Shown here piece by piece: positions 21,782-32,697 of a stretch of DNA of 42,644 bases; the first letter of the stretch is position 1, and every line of letters begins with the position of its first letter. The DNA is from Streptomyces roseus. Its GTDB lineage: Bacteria > Actinomycetota > Actinomycetes > Streptomycetales > Streptomycetaceae. A program made the position numbers and the translations under genes. The stretch spans positions 36,116 through 78,759 of the forward strand of contig NZ_LFML01000158.1 in assembly GCF_001044425.1 (NCBI RefSeq). Reading direction: 5' to 3'. The notes under the pieces are model-generated. The model did no database searches. It was given only the letters and a program-made list of their open reading frames with translations, and was not told the origin of the DNA.

Positions 21782-23536
21782 TCAGGGCCCCAGCACCACC
21801 ACCGACTCGGCCGGGACGTGCACGCGGCCGTCGGGGCCCGGGTGGTCCACCGGGTCCCAGGCGGCCAGCACCCGGACCCCGTTGCGGCCGAAGGCGATCG
21901 TCACCGGCTCGGGGGACAGGTTCACCGCGACCCGTACGTCGCCGCGCCGGAAGGTCACCCAGCGGCGCTCCTCGTCGTAGGCCACGCGCACCGCCGCGAG
22001 GTCCGGATCGCGGAGGTCCGGGTGGGTGCGCCGGAGGGCGATCAGCGTCCGGTACCAGGCCAGCAGCCGGTCGTGCGGGGCGCGTTCCGGCTCCGCCCAG
22101 TCCAGGCAGGAGCGGTCCCGGGTGGCCGGGTCCTGCGGGTCCGGGATCTCCTCCGCCTTCCAGCCGTGCGCCGCGAACTCCCGGCGCCGGCCGCTGCGCA
22201 CCGCCTCGGCGAGCTCCGGGTCCGGATGGTCGGTGAAGTACTGCCACGGCGTGCCCGCGGCCCACTCCTCGCCCATGAACAGCATCGGCACGAACGGCCC
22301 GGTCAGCGCCAGCGCCGCCCCGCACGCCAGCAGCCCGGGGGAGAGGGAGGCCGCGAGCCGGTCGCCCAGCGCCCGGTTGCCGATCTGGTCGTGGGTCTGC
22401 GTGTAGCCGAGGAAGCGGTGCGCGGGCGTGCGGCGCCGGTCCACGGGGCGGCCGTGGCTTCGGCCCCGGAAGGAGGACCAGGTCCCGTCATGGAAGAACG
22501 CCCGGGTCATGGTCTTGGCCAGCGCGGCGAGCGGCGCCTCGGCGAAGTCCGCGTAGTACGCCTGGGACTCGCCCGTCAGCGCGCAGTGCAGGGCGTGGTG
22601 GAAGTCGTCGTTCCACTGCGCGTGCAGGCCCAGGCCCCCGGCCGCGCGCGGGGCCGTGGTGCGCGGATCGCACCGGTCGGACTCGGCGATCAGGAACAGC
22701 GGGCGGCCCGTCTCGGCGGCCAGCCCGTCCACGGCCGCCGACAGCTCCTCCAGGAAGGTCAGCGCCCGCTCGTCGGCGAGCGCGTGCACCGCGTCCAGCC
22801 GCAGCCCGTCGATCCGGTAGTCCCGCAGCCAGGCGAGGGCGCTGCCCAGCAGGTACGCGCGCACCTCGTCGGAGCCGGCCGCGTCCAGGTTGACCGCCGC
22901 GCCCCAGGGGGTGTGGTGGGTCTCCGTGAAGTACGGGCCGAAGGCCGGGAGGTGGTTGCCGGAGGGGCCCAGGTGGTTGTGGACCACGTCCAGCACCACC
23001 CCGAGCCCGGCCGCGTGCGCCGCGTCCACGAACCGGGCCAGCCCGGCCGGGCCCCCGTACGGCTCGTGCACCGCCCAGGGCGCCACCCCGTCGTACCCCC
23101 ACCCGTGCCGGCCGGGGAAGGGGCAGACCGGCATCAGCTCCACGTGCGTGATCCCGAGCGCGGTCAGGTGCCCGAGACGGGCGGCGGCCGCGTCGAAGGT
23201 GCCCTCGGGGGTGAAGGTGCCGATGTGCAGCTCGTACAGGACCGCGTCCTGGAGCCGGGTGCCGGGCGCCGGCCCCCGCGGGGTGAGCGGCTCGAAATCG
23301 ACCACCGCCGAGAGGCCGTCGGGCCCGTCGGGCAGCCGCCGCCCGCGCGGGTCGGGCCGTACGGTCTCCTCCCCGGCGGTCACGCCCACCAGGAATCCGT
23401 ACCGGTCCCCGTCGGCGGCCGGGGCCTCGGCGGTCCACCAGCCGGCCCGGTCCGGATCGCGTGCCATCTCGTACGTCGCGCCGCCGAGTCGCAGCGCGAC
23501 CCGGTCTGTCTGCGGTGCCCACACCTCGAACTGCAC
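21782..23536 (-). CDS. treZ: Malto-oligosyltrehalose trehalohydrolase
   Basis: The protein has 584 residues, normal for TreZ, a GH13 enzyme that releases trehalose from maltooligosyl-trehalose. An N-terminal beta-sandwich (FEVWAPQTDRVALRL) is followed by the catalytic barrel. The HGWGYDGVAPWAVHEPYGG block is diagnostic. DGLRLDAVHAL holds the nucleophile Asp, LIAESDR the acid Glu, and TQTHDQIGNRA the third carboxylate. The GTG start at 23536 is chosen because GAGGGG lies 8 nt upstream and the product then begins like other TreZ proteins; an upstream ATG at 23641 would add 35 unlikely residues. It works with treY, about 3 kb to the right on the same strand. Confidence 0.95.
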   Translation of the reverse strand: MQFEVWAPQTDRVALRLGGATYEMARDPDRAGWWTAEAPAADGDRYGFLVGVTAGEETVRPDPRGRRLPDGPDGLSAVVDFEPLTPRGPAPGTRLQDAVLYELHIGTFTPEGTFDAAAARLGHLTALGITHVELMPVCPFPGRHGWGYDGVAPWAVHEPYGGPAGLARFVDAAHAAGLGVVLDVVHNHLGPSGNHLPAFGPYFTETHHTPWGAAVNLDAAGSDEVRAYLLGSALAWLRDYRIDGLRLDAVHALADERALTFLEELSAAVDGLAAETGRPLFLIAESDRCDPRTTAPRAAGGLGLHAQWNDDFHHALHCALTGESQAYYADFAEAPLAALAKTMTRAFFHDGTWSSFRGRSHGRPVDRRRTPAHRFLGYTQTHDQIGNRALGDRLAASLSPGLLACGAALALTGPFVPMLFMGEEWAAGTPWQYFTDHPDPELAEAVRSGRRREFAAHGWKAEEIPDPQDPATRDRSCLDWAEPERAPHDRLLAWYRTLIALRRTHPDLRDPDLAAVRVAYDEERRWVTFRRGDVRVAVNLSPEPVTIAFGRNGVRVLAAWDPVDHPGPDGRVHVPAESVVVLGP

Positions 23537-23648
23537 GGACGGTTCCCCTCGTCTGCTGCGGTACCCGGAACGTGTGCCGGGCCCATCATCGCGTGGACGG
23601 CCGGAGGAGTTCTGGACACTCCGGCCCTGACGGGCCGACAATCACCCT

Positions 23649-24212
23649 GTGACGTCGAGTTTCGAGTTCCCCGCCTTCCCGGTAGCGCGCCTCTCGGACG
23701 CGGAGCGCGACCGGGCGCTGGAGCAGCTCCGCGAGGGTGCGGCCCTCGGCAAGCTGTCCCAGGACACGTTCCTGCGCCGTATGGAACTCGCCCTCGTCGC
23801 CCGCCGTTCCGAGGACCTCGCGGTCCTCACCGCCGACCTCGGCGTCCGCGGGAACGGCGAAGGCGCCTGGACCCGCCGCGTCTTCGGCTGGGTGGGCCGG
23901 GTCTCGGCCGTGTCCGCCGGGGTCCGGCGGGCCTGGAACGCCGAGCGGCTGCCGAAGCTGCTGCTGCCGCACCCGAGCGCGCGCTCCCTGAGGATCGGCC
24001 GCGACCCGGGGAACGGGCTGCGGCTCACCGACGAGACGGTCTCCCGGGTCCATGCCGAGCTCGGGATGCGCGACGGGGTGTGGGTGCTCACGGACCTCGG
24101 CTCCTCCAACGGCACCACGGTCAACGGCCTTCGGGTGACCGGCTCGGTGGTGGTCCGGGACGGGGACCAGATCGGCTTCGGCCGGATGAACTTCCGGCTC
24201 TCGTCGAGCTGA
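23649..24212 (+). CDS. DUF1707 and FHA domain protein
   Basis: The protein has 187 residues. The N-terminal 65 or so match DUF1707 (RLSDAERDRALEQL...GKLSQDTFLRRMELALVARRSEDLAVLTADL), common in actinobacterial envelope and regulatory proteins. The C-terminal part from about residue 110 is an FHA domain, with LRIGRDPGN, SRVHAEL and DLGSSNGTTVNG as the phosphothreonine-binding loops. FHA domains read Ser/Thr-kinase signalling. There is no transmembrane segment. The GTG start at 23649 is divergent from treZ. A GNAT gene follows after 32 bp and may share its transcript. Confidence 0.9.
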   Translation: MTSSFEFPAFPVARLSDAERDRALEQLREGAALGKLSQDTFLRRMELALVARRSEDLAVLTADLGVRGNGEGAWTRRVFGWVGRVSAVSAGVRRAWNAERLPKLLLPHPSARSLRIGRDPGNGLRLTDETVSRVHAELGMRDGVWVLTDLGSSNGTTVNGLRVTGSVVVRDGDQIGFGRMNFRLSSS

Positions 24213-24244
24213 GCCGTGTCCTTCAACTGATCACGCCGGGCCCG

Positions 24245-24784
24245 ATGACGGTGCCCAGGGAACACGCAGACCCCGAGCGGCAGCCGCCCGTCGTACGCCC
24301 GGCACGCCCCGAGGACCTGCCCCGCCTCGTCGAGCTCGTCCACGAGCACGTCGCGTACGAGAAGTCCGCGCCCCGGCCCGCGGGCCCGGCCGACCGGCTC
24401 TGGCCACAGCTGTTCGCGGACGGAGCCCGGCTGTGGGTGCTGCCGGCCGGAGCCCCGGACGGACCGGTCGCCGGATACGCCGCGTGCTCCGCCGAGTTCG
24501 CCTTCTGGGACGCCCGGCACCACCTGCACGTGGACTGCCTCTACCTCGCCGAGGAGGCCCGCGGCCACGGCCTCGGCGCCGCCCTGATGGCCGCGGTGGC
24601 GTACCTCGCCCGCTCGTTCGGCCTCGACCAGGTCCAGTGGCAGACCCCGGACCGGAACGAGGGCGCGATCCGCTCCTGCGACCGGCTCGGCGCCACCGGC
24701 GCCCCCAAGCGCCGCTACGCCCTGGCCGTCCCGCCGTCCGGGGAGCCGGCGGCCGGCGCCGGGGGGACACCTCCTACGCACTGA
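24245..24784 (+). CDS. GNAT-family N-acetyltransferase
   Basis: The protein has 179 residues with the GNAT fold: VVRPARPEDLPRLVELV (beta1-alpha1), HVDCLYLAEEARGHGLGAALMAAV (beta4 and the acetyl-CoA pyrophosphate loop, R/Q-x-x-G-x-G/A in the form RGHGLG), and a C-terminal NEGAIRSCDRLGA helix. The substrate is unknown. The start at 24245 is the first reasonable ATG after the FHA gene; its ribosome site is weak. The last 11 bases overlap the convergent M14 carboxypeptidase gene. Confidence 0.88.
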   Translation: MTVPREHADPERQPPVVRPARPEDLPRLVELVHEHVAYEKSAPRPAGPADRLWPQLFADGARLWVLPAGAPDGPVAGYAACSAEFAFWDARHHLHVDCLYLAEEARGHGLGAALMAAVAYLARSFGLDQVQWQTPDRNEGAIRSCDRLGATGAPKRRYALAVPPSGEPAAGAGGTPPTH

Positions 24785-26303
24785 CCGCCCCGTCGGGCCC
24801 GGCCGGCCGGCCGGGCTCCCCGGCCCCGTCCGGCCCCTCCCCGTCCAGCCCCTGCGCGACGAGCCGCTCGAACGCCGCCAGGACCGTACGGGACTGGTGC
24901 TCGACCTGGGTGGCCACCGGGATCCGGCGCGCCCGGAACCGGGCCCCGAACTCCTCGCACCAGCCGGTGACGAGCCGGTCCAGCCCCGGGGCCGCCGGAT
25001 GCCCCTGGGCCCGGAGCACCCGCAGCAGCATCGAGGCGGCGCGCAGCGACAGCCGCCGGGCGAAGGCGTCGATGCTGCTGATGGAGGCCGCCGTCGCCTC
25101 GGCGGGGGCCCCGGAGCCGGTCCACTCCACGGTGATCCGGGGGATCAGCGCGAGCGTCCAGTCGACGGCGCGCAGCAGCGCGGCCGCCTCGGCGTCCGCG
25201 CCGGGGCCCGGGTGGCTTCCGGGGCCCGCCGCGGGATCCGCTCCCGGTTCCCGCGCTGCCGGCCCGTCCGCTCCCGGCCCGTCCGCGCCCGCCCCCGGTA
25301 CGAACGCCCCCGGTACGAACGCCCCCGGTACGAACGCTCCCGGCCCGCCCGCCCCCAGGACGAACGAGCCCGGTACGAAGGCCCCCGGTTCGCCCGGCCC
25401 CGGCAGCCGGTCCCGTACGCGGGCCACCAGCGCGGCGTCGGCGGCGAGCCGCGCCGCCAGGACCCGCAGGGCTCCGCGCGGGTCCGGGTGCGGGGCCGGG
25501 TCGTCCACCAGGTCGGAGGCCCACATGGGAACTTCCACGATGGCGGTGGTGCCCGCGTAGCGGTGCGCGTGGTACCAGGTGCTGAGCCGGGTGTCCTCCG
25601 GGTGGAACGCCCCGTTCGGGTCGGCCCCGGCCTGCGGCATCACGAAGATCCCGGGGCCGGGGGAGGGCCAGCCGGCCGCGTCCGAGGCCCCGGTCTCCAC
25701 CGGGATCCGCAGCTCGGCGGCCGATTTGGCGAACGGCTCCGCGAGGCCCGGTATGTCCCGGGTGAGCTGGACCCAGGACCCGCCGAGGTCGGTGCCGTGC
25801 AGGGAGACCTGGAGGGCGGGGCGCAGCTCGTCGATGAGGGCGGTCAGCGCCAGGGTCTCGGGCGGCAGCCGGTCCGGAGGCAGTAAAGACGGCGCCCACT
25901 CGGGCTGTTCCGGACCGGGGGGCCTGAAGAAGTTGCGGTGGTAGTCGACCAGGGAACGGGGCCGGGGCGTGCGGTGCAGGGCCGCCCCGTCGGGATCGGC
26001 GCACAGCAGGAAGTGCCAGCCGCGGCCCGCGCGCACCGCCGGCTCGCGCAGTACGCGCCGGGCGAGGGCGAGCGCGGTGGCGCCGCCGACGGGCTCGTTG
26101 GCGTGGGCCCCGGCGACGACGAGCACGCCCGCGCCCCGCGGACGGCCGCCCGGCTCGATGGAGAGCAGCCACAGGGGCCGGCCGCCCCGGGAGGTGCCGG
26201 CCCGGCGGAGCCGGGCCGGGCCGGGATGCTCGTCCGCCAGCGCGCGGGCGGCCGAGGCGAGTTCGGACGGTGTGGGGTAGCACATGTCACGGAGGAGGGT
26301 CAC
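24774..26303 (-). CDS. M14-family zinc carboxypeptidase with a TTA codon and repeat insert
   Basis: The protein has 509 residues related to M14 metallocarboxypeptidases. The zinc-site motif is GAHANEPVGG (His and Glu) with the third ligand in SLHGTD; VEVPMWASD lies further on. No signal peptide is seen, so it is probably cytoplasmic. Between the catalytic domain and a C-terminal helical part is a low-complexity linker with repeated GAFVP units encoded by 15-bp tandem repeats. Codon 140 is TTA (25884-25886), in frame, which in Streptomyces usually makes expression depend on the bldA tRNA. The start is GTG 26303 or ATG 26285, neither with a strong ribosome site. The peptide substrate is unknown. 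Confidence 0.88.
   Translation of the reverse strand: MTLLRDMCYPTPSELASAARALADEHPGPARLRRAGTSRGGRPLWLLSIEPGGRPRGAGVLVVAGAHANEPVGGATALALARRVLREPAVRAGRGWHFLLCADPDGAALHRTPRPRSLVDYHRNFFRPPGPEQPEWAPSLLPPDRLPPETLALTALIDELRPALQVSLHGTDLGGSWVQLTRDIPGLAEPFAKSAAELRIPVETGASDAAGWPSPGPGIFVMPQAGADPNGAFHPEDTRLSTWYHAHRYAGTTAIVEVPMWASDLVDDPAPHPDPRGALRVLAARLAADAALVARVRDRLPGPGEPGAFVPGSFVLGAGGPGAFVPGAFVPGAFVPGAGADGPGADGPAAREPGADPAAGPGSHPGPGADAEAAALLRAVDWTLALIPRITVEWTGSGAPAEATAASISSIDAFARRLSLRAASMLLRVLRAQGHPAAPGLDRLVTGWCEEFGARFRARRIPVATQVEHQSRTVLAAFERLVAQGLDGEGPDGAGEPGRPAGPDGAVSA
25291..25395 (-). repeat. 15-bp tandem repeat inside the M14 carboxypeptidase gene
   Basis: There are seven units: three perfect copies of gcccccggtacgaac (25291-25335) and four degenerate ones. 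The unit is in frame and encodes GAFVP, so copy-number change would not shift the frame. Confidence 0.9.
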
Positions 26304-26448
26304 GTCTCATGCAATGCCCGCCGCGCACGCCCCCTACTGCTCCGCGCGCCCCAACACTTCCCGGAAACCCCTGGCCAACGCCTTGGGGCGGCGGCCCGGG
26401 GCGGCCGCCGTGGGGCGGTGGCCTGCTCCGGGATCCCGGGGGCCGTCC

Positions 26449-28719
26449 TCAGTCGTCCCCGCCCTCGCGCACGAGGAGGGCCACCGGCCGCGCCGAGAGC
26501 AGCTCCGCGAGCGGGACCCCGCCCTCGTACGACACCCCCGGGTCCAGCACCGCCGTCCACTTCCCCGGCGGGAGGGGCAGGGCGGTGTCCCGCCAGCCGC
26601 CCGCCCCGGCCAGCCGGTGCGCGAGCCGGGTGGCCGCCGCGACGAGCCCGCCCGTACGGGCGAAGGCCAGGCAGTGTCCGGCCGCCGGGCCCCGGGCGTC
26701 CAGCGGGGTGTAGCCGGTGAACAGCCCGGGCCGGTCCCGGCGCAGCCGCAGCAGGGCGGCCGTCAGCGCCAGCTTCTCCTCGGCCGGCCCCCGCGGCGCG
26801 GCCCCCGCGTCCAGCTTGGCCAGGACCTCCTGCGGGAACCGGGCCGGGCGCCGGTTGTCCGGGTCCACCAGCGCCCGGTACTCCGTCTCGGCGCCCTGGT
26901 AGACCTCCGGGACCCCGGGCATCGCCAGGTGCAGCAGCGTCATGCCGAGCAGGTTCGCCCGGGCCGCCTCGTCGAGCTCGGGCGGCAGCTCCGCCTCCTG
27001 CTGCGCGTATCCCGCCACCGTCTCCTCGTACGCCGGGTCCTGGTCGGTCCAGCTCGTGTGCAGGGCCGCCTCGCGGACGCCCTTGAGGAGGGCCTCCGCG
27101 AGGCGCTCGGCGCGCTCGGGGGCCTCCCCGAGGCCGAGCGCCGTCTGCCGTGCCACCCAAGCCAGTTGGGGATCGGCTCCGGCGGGCCGGCCCATCACCG
27201 CGGGGGCCTGGGAGAGGGCCGAGATCCGGGCCCGTACGTCCGCGCTGCGCTTGGTGTCGTGCGTGGACAGCACCGTCCCGGAAGCCGGCCGGTCCCGGTC
27301 GAGCTCGGCGCAGTACGCGTGGAACTCGGCGGCCGTCACCGCCGGTCGGCCGGGATCCCCGCCGACCTCGGTGGCCGACAGCAGCGGGGCGTACCGGTAG
27401 AAGGCCCGGTCCTCCAGCGACTTGGCCCGCAGCGCCGCCGAGGTCTGGGCGAAGCGGGCCGCGAACGCCGGATCGCGCCGTAGGAGGTCCCGTACGCCCG
27501 CCACCGCGCCCGGCCCGGCCGCCGCGGCGGCCTCCGCCAGGGCCCGCGGGTCGAGCTCCGGCCCGCCGGGGTAGGGCCGGTAGACCGGATAGGCGATCAG
27601 CAGCTCCCGCACCCCGGCGGCCGGCCCGGGACCCGCGGCCCGCTCCAGCGCCGCCAGCTCGGCCGCCAGATCGCCGGTCAGCACCTCGCGCGCGGCCACC
27701 CGGGCGGTTTCCCGCCAGTCCGCGCTGCCGGTGAACTCCTGGTACCGGCACGCCAGTTCGGCGGCGCCCTCGGGGTCGGTGAGCACCCCGTCCACCCGGT
27801 ACAGGGCGTCGTAGCCGGTGGTCCCGGCGACCGGCCAGGCGGGCGGCAGCCGTTCCTGGCGGGCCAGGATCTTCTCCACCACCACCCAGCAGCCGTCGCC
27901 CACCGCCGAGCGCAGCCGCCGCAGGTACCCCTCCGGATCCGCGAGCCCGTCCACGTGGTCGATCCGCAGCCCCTCGGCCACCCCGTCCCGCACCAGCTCC
28001 AGCACCTTCGCGTGCGTCGCCGCGAACACCTCCGGGTCCTCCACCCGGACCCCGATCAGGTCCGAAATGGTGAAGAACCTGCGGTAGTTGAGCTCGGTCC
28101 GGGCCTCCCGCCACCAGGCCGGCCGGTACCACTGCGCGGCCAGCAGTTCCGGCAGCGCCAGCTCCGCCGTCCCCTCCCGCAGCGGGAACTCCCAATCGCC
28201 GTGGCGCAGGAGGCCCGCTTCCCGGTCGGGGGTGAAGTCCTGCGGCCCGGGCGGCTCGGCGAGCACCGGCAGCAGCACCTGCCCGCCGTCCGCCTCCCAT
28301 TCGATGTCGAACCAGCGGGCGTACGGGGAGTCCGGCCCCTCCCGCAGCACCTCCCACAGGGGCACGTTCAGCCGCAGCGGGGAGGGCACCGCCATGTGGT
28401 TCGGGACGATGTCCAGCACCAGACCCAGCCCGTGCTCCCGGGCGGTCCGGGCCAGCGCGCGCAGCCCCGCCTCGCCGCCGAGCTCGGCCCGGACCCGGGT
28501 GTGGTCGGTGACGTCGTACCCGTGCGTCGAACCGGGGACCGCCTCCAGCACCGGCGAGAGGTGCAGGTGCGAGACCCCCAGCGAGGCGAGATGGGGTACG
28601 ACGGCCTCGGCGGCGGCGAAGGGGAACTCCGGCCGCAGCTGGAGGCGGTACGTCGACGTCGGAGTGACGCCTGTCAGAACATCGGATCCCGTCGGCATGC
28701 GCTCATACGGCCGGCTCAC
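26449..28719 (-). CDS. treY: Malto-oligosyltrehalose synthase
   Basis: The protein has 756 residues, normal for TreY, which converts the reducing end of a maltodextrin to a trehalose unit by intramolecular transglycosylation. TSTYRLQL and GSTHGYDVTD are typical N-terminal TreY blocks. LDIVPNHM, GLRIDHVDGLADP (nucleophile Asp), VVVEKIL (acid Glu) and STHDTKRSADVRARISALS (third carboxylate) are intact. The GTG start at 28719 has AAGGAGG 5 nt upstream; an ATG at 28755 would place that site inside the coding region. It is on the same strand as treZ and glgX but separated by other genes, so the three are probably separate transcripts. Confidence 0.95.
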   Translation of the reverse strand: MSRPYERMPTGSDVLTGVTPTSTYRLQLRPEFPFAAAEAVVPHLASLGVSHLHLSPVLEAVPGSTHGYDVTDHTRVRAELGGEAGLRALARTAREHGLGLVLDIVPNHMAVPSPLRLNVPLWEVLREGPDSPYARWFDIEWEADGGQVLLPVLAEPPGPQDFTPDREAGLLRHGDWEFPLREGTAELALPELLAAQWYRPAWWREARTELNYRRFFTISDLIGVRVEDPEVFAATHAKVLELVRDGVAEGLRIDHVDGLADPEGYLRRLRSAVGDGCWVVVEKILARQERLPPAWPVAGTTGYDALYRVDGVLTDPEGAAELACRYQEFTGSADWRETARVAAREVLTGDLAAELAALERAAGPGPAAGVRELLIAYPVYRPYPGGPELDPRALAEAAAAAGPGAVAGVRDLLRRDPAFAARFAQTSAALRAKSLEDRAFYRYAPLLSATEVGGDPGRPAVTAAEFHAYCAELDRDRPASGTVLSTHDTKRSADVRARISALSQAPAVMGRPAGADPQLAWVARQTALGLGEAPERAERLAEALLKGVREAALHTSWTDQDPAYEETVAGYAQQEAELPPELDEAARANLLGMTLLHLAMPGVPEVYQGAETEYRALVDPDNRRPARFPQEVLAKLDAGAAPRGPAEEKLALTAALLRLRRDRPGLFTGYTPLDARGPAAGHCLAFARTGGLVAAATRLAHRLAGAGGWRDTALPLPPGKWTAVLDPGVSYEGGVPLAELLSARPVALLVREGGDD

Positions 28720-28783
28720 TTCTGCCTCCTTGCGTGGAAACCCGTGACGCGACAAGACACCTCCTAGCGTTCCCGTTGCGGGG

Positions 28784-28795
28784 GCTCCTACCGGG
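28784..28795 (-). promoter_or_regulatory. 12-bp element shared by treY and glgX upstream regions
   Basis: CCCGGTAGGAGC (minus strand) lies 65 bp upstream of treY and recurs exactly 122 bp upstream of glgX. TAGGAG resembles a streptomycete -10 box, but no matching -35 is seen. Confidence 0.35.
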
Positions 28796-28905
28796 GAGCG
28801 GGCATTCGAGTACCGATTCTCCGAGGGGGAGGGAGGCCAAGAGAACGTACGTACCCACCTTCGGCCCTCCCGGATTCCGTGTCATGACCCAATGCACCCG
28901 ATCGG

Positions 28906-30320
28906 ATGCACCGCGTTAGCGTTGATCAAGTGGCCGGAACCGTCAACACCTATCGAAAAGTCATCGCCCTGACCGGGCCCCTCCTCCCGCTCCTCTCCTT
29001 CCTCGCGCGACTGCCCGTCGCGATGTCCCAGTTCGGGAGCGTGCTGCTGGTCGCCGAGACCAGCGGTTCGCTCGCCACCGCCGGCATCGTCGGCGGTACC
29101 CTCTCCGCGGGCCAGGTGGTCTTCGGGCCCGTCCTGGGCCGGCTCGCCGACCGGTACGGGCAGCGGCCCGTGGTGCCGGCCGCGGCCGCCGTCAACGCGC
29201 TCGCCACCGGGGCCCTGGTCGCCGGGGCCCTGAGCGGCCTCGCCACCGTCCCGCTCGCCGCGATCGGCGCCGTCACCGGTGCCTCCGTACCGCTGATCGG
29301 GCCGCTGGCCCGGACCCGCTCCGTGTCCCTCGCCCACCGCGCCGGGGCCGACGAGGGCGTGATCGGCGCCGTCCACTCCCTCGAAGGCACCCTGGACGAG
29401 GTCTCCTTCGTCTTCGGGCCGGCCCTCGTCGGACTCGCCGCGCTCACCCTGCACCCCGCGATCGCCCTCGGCGGGGCGGCCGCCCTCGTCGCCGTCTTCG
29501 GTACCGCGTTCGCCCTGCACCCGACCGCGGCCGTCACGGCCGGCACGCGCCCGAGGACCGCTGCTGCCGGTGCCGGTGCCGGTGCCGGTTCCGGCACTGG
29601 TGATGCCGCCCCGCGGCCCGCCCGCCACCCGGGTGTCGTGTACGCCGTCCGGGCCTCCCTGCTCCTCCAAGGCGCCATGTTCGGCGCCTGCCAGGCCGGA
29701 ATCGCCGCCCTTACCGCTCGTCTGGGCGTCCCCGGCCAGGCGGGCATCGTGTACGCCGCCATGGGGGTGGTCAGCGCCGCCGTGGGCCTCGCCCTCGGCG
29801 CGCTGCCGGCCCGGATCGGGCTGCGGGTGCGCTGGCGGGCGGCCACCGCCGCCGCGCTGGTGCTCTCCGTACCGCTGCTCTTCACCCACACCCTGTGGCC
29901 GCTGTACGCGGTGGTCACCGTGCTCGGCGCCGCGTACGCCCCGCACCTGATCACCGCCTTCGCGCTGACCGAGCGGGCCGTGGAGCCCGCGCGGCTCGCC
30001 GAGGCGATGGCCTACGCCGCCAGTTCGCTCGTGGCCGGCCAGGCCGCGGCGCTCGCCGCCGCCGGGCGGCTCGCCGAGTGGTACGGGCCCGCCGGGGCCT
30101 TCGGGGTCGCCGTCGGGGCGGCCGCGTCGGCCCTCGTCCTCGCCCTCGTGGCCGGCGTGCCGACCGCCCGCGCGCACCCCGGGGCGCCGAAGGTCTTCAT
30201 CCCGGCGCAGCAGACGGCCTCCCCCGAGGGGGAGGGCCCCGCGCGGACTGCGCCGACCGGCTCTTCCGGCTCGTCCGGCTCCTCCGGTTCCTCCGGCTCC
30301 AGCGACTCCTCCGGCTCCTC

Positions 30321-30336
<16 letters not shown>
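28906..30336 (+). CDS. MFS transporter with Ser/Gly repeat tail
   Basis: The protein has 476 residues and about 12 hydrophobic segments of the major facilitator type. GRLADRYGQRPVV between segments 2 and 3 is the MFS loop motif. The two halves are joined by an Ala/Gly-rich linker near residue 215. The C-terminus is a cytoplasmic tail with tandem SGSSGS units ending near YAGR. The substrate is unknown; a drug or sugar exporter is possible. The start could instead be GTG 28930 (VAGTVNTYRKV), since neither candidate has a ribosome site. The last 16 bases overlap convergent glgX. Confidence 0.85.
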
Positions 30337-32435
<2,099 letters not shown>

Positions 32436-32556
32436 GGATACGGCTCTTCCCCTCGTTCCCCCGGCTGGCGGGCTGATGTGTCGGTGCCGATCCGGCGTGG
32501 ACCGCGTCTCGGCTAGATCTTCCCCGAAAGTGGGCTCGCAAGCGGGGACTTGGGAT

Positions 32557-32568
32557 GCTCCTACCGGG
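32557..32568 (-). promoter_or_regulatory. 12-bp element upstream of glgX
   Basis: Exact copy of the element upstream of treY at 28784-28795, in the same orientation relative to the trehalose/glycogen gene. It lies in the 262-bp gap between divergent glgX and the HEPN-type gene. Confidence 0.35.
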
Positions 32569-32697
32569 TGACCCGGAGAGCTGATATGCGGGTCAGCCGA
32601 CCATCTGGGCATCCGATAATGGGTCAACGGACCACCTGCGCACCGATCGTCGGACCCCATCCGGCTGCACCGGGCGCCGAGCTCGGAGTACCCTTCC

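Noticed and set aside
25291..25395. CRISPR-like array
   Set aside because: Repeats are 15 bp, contiguous without spacers and in frame inside a coding gene.
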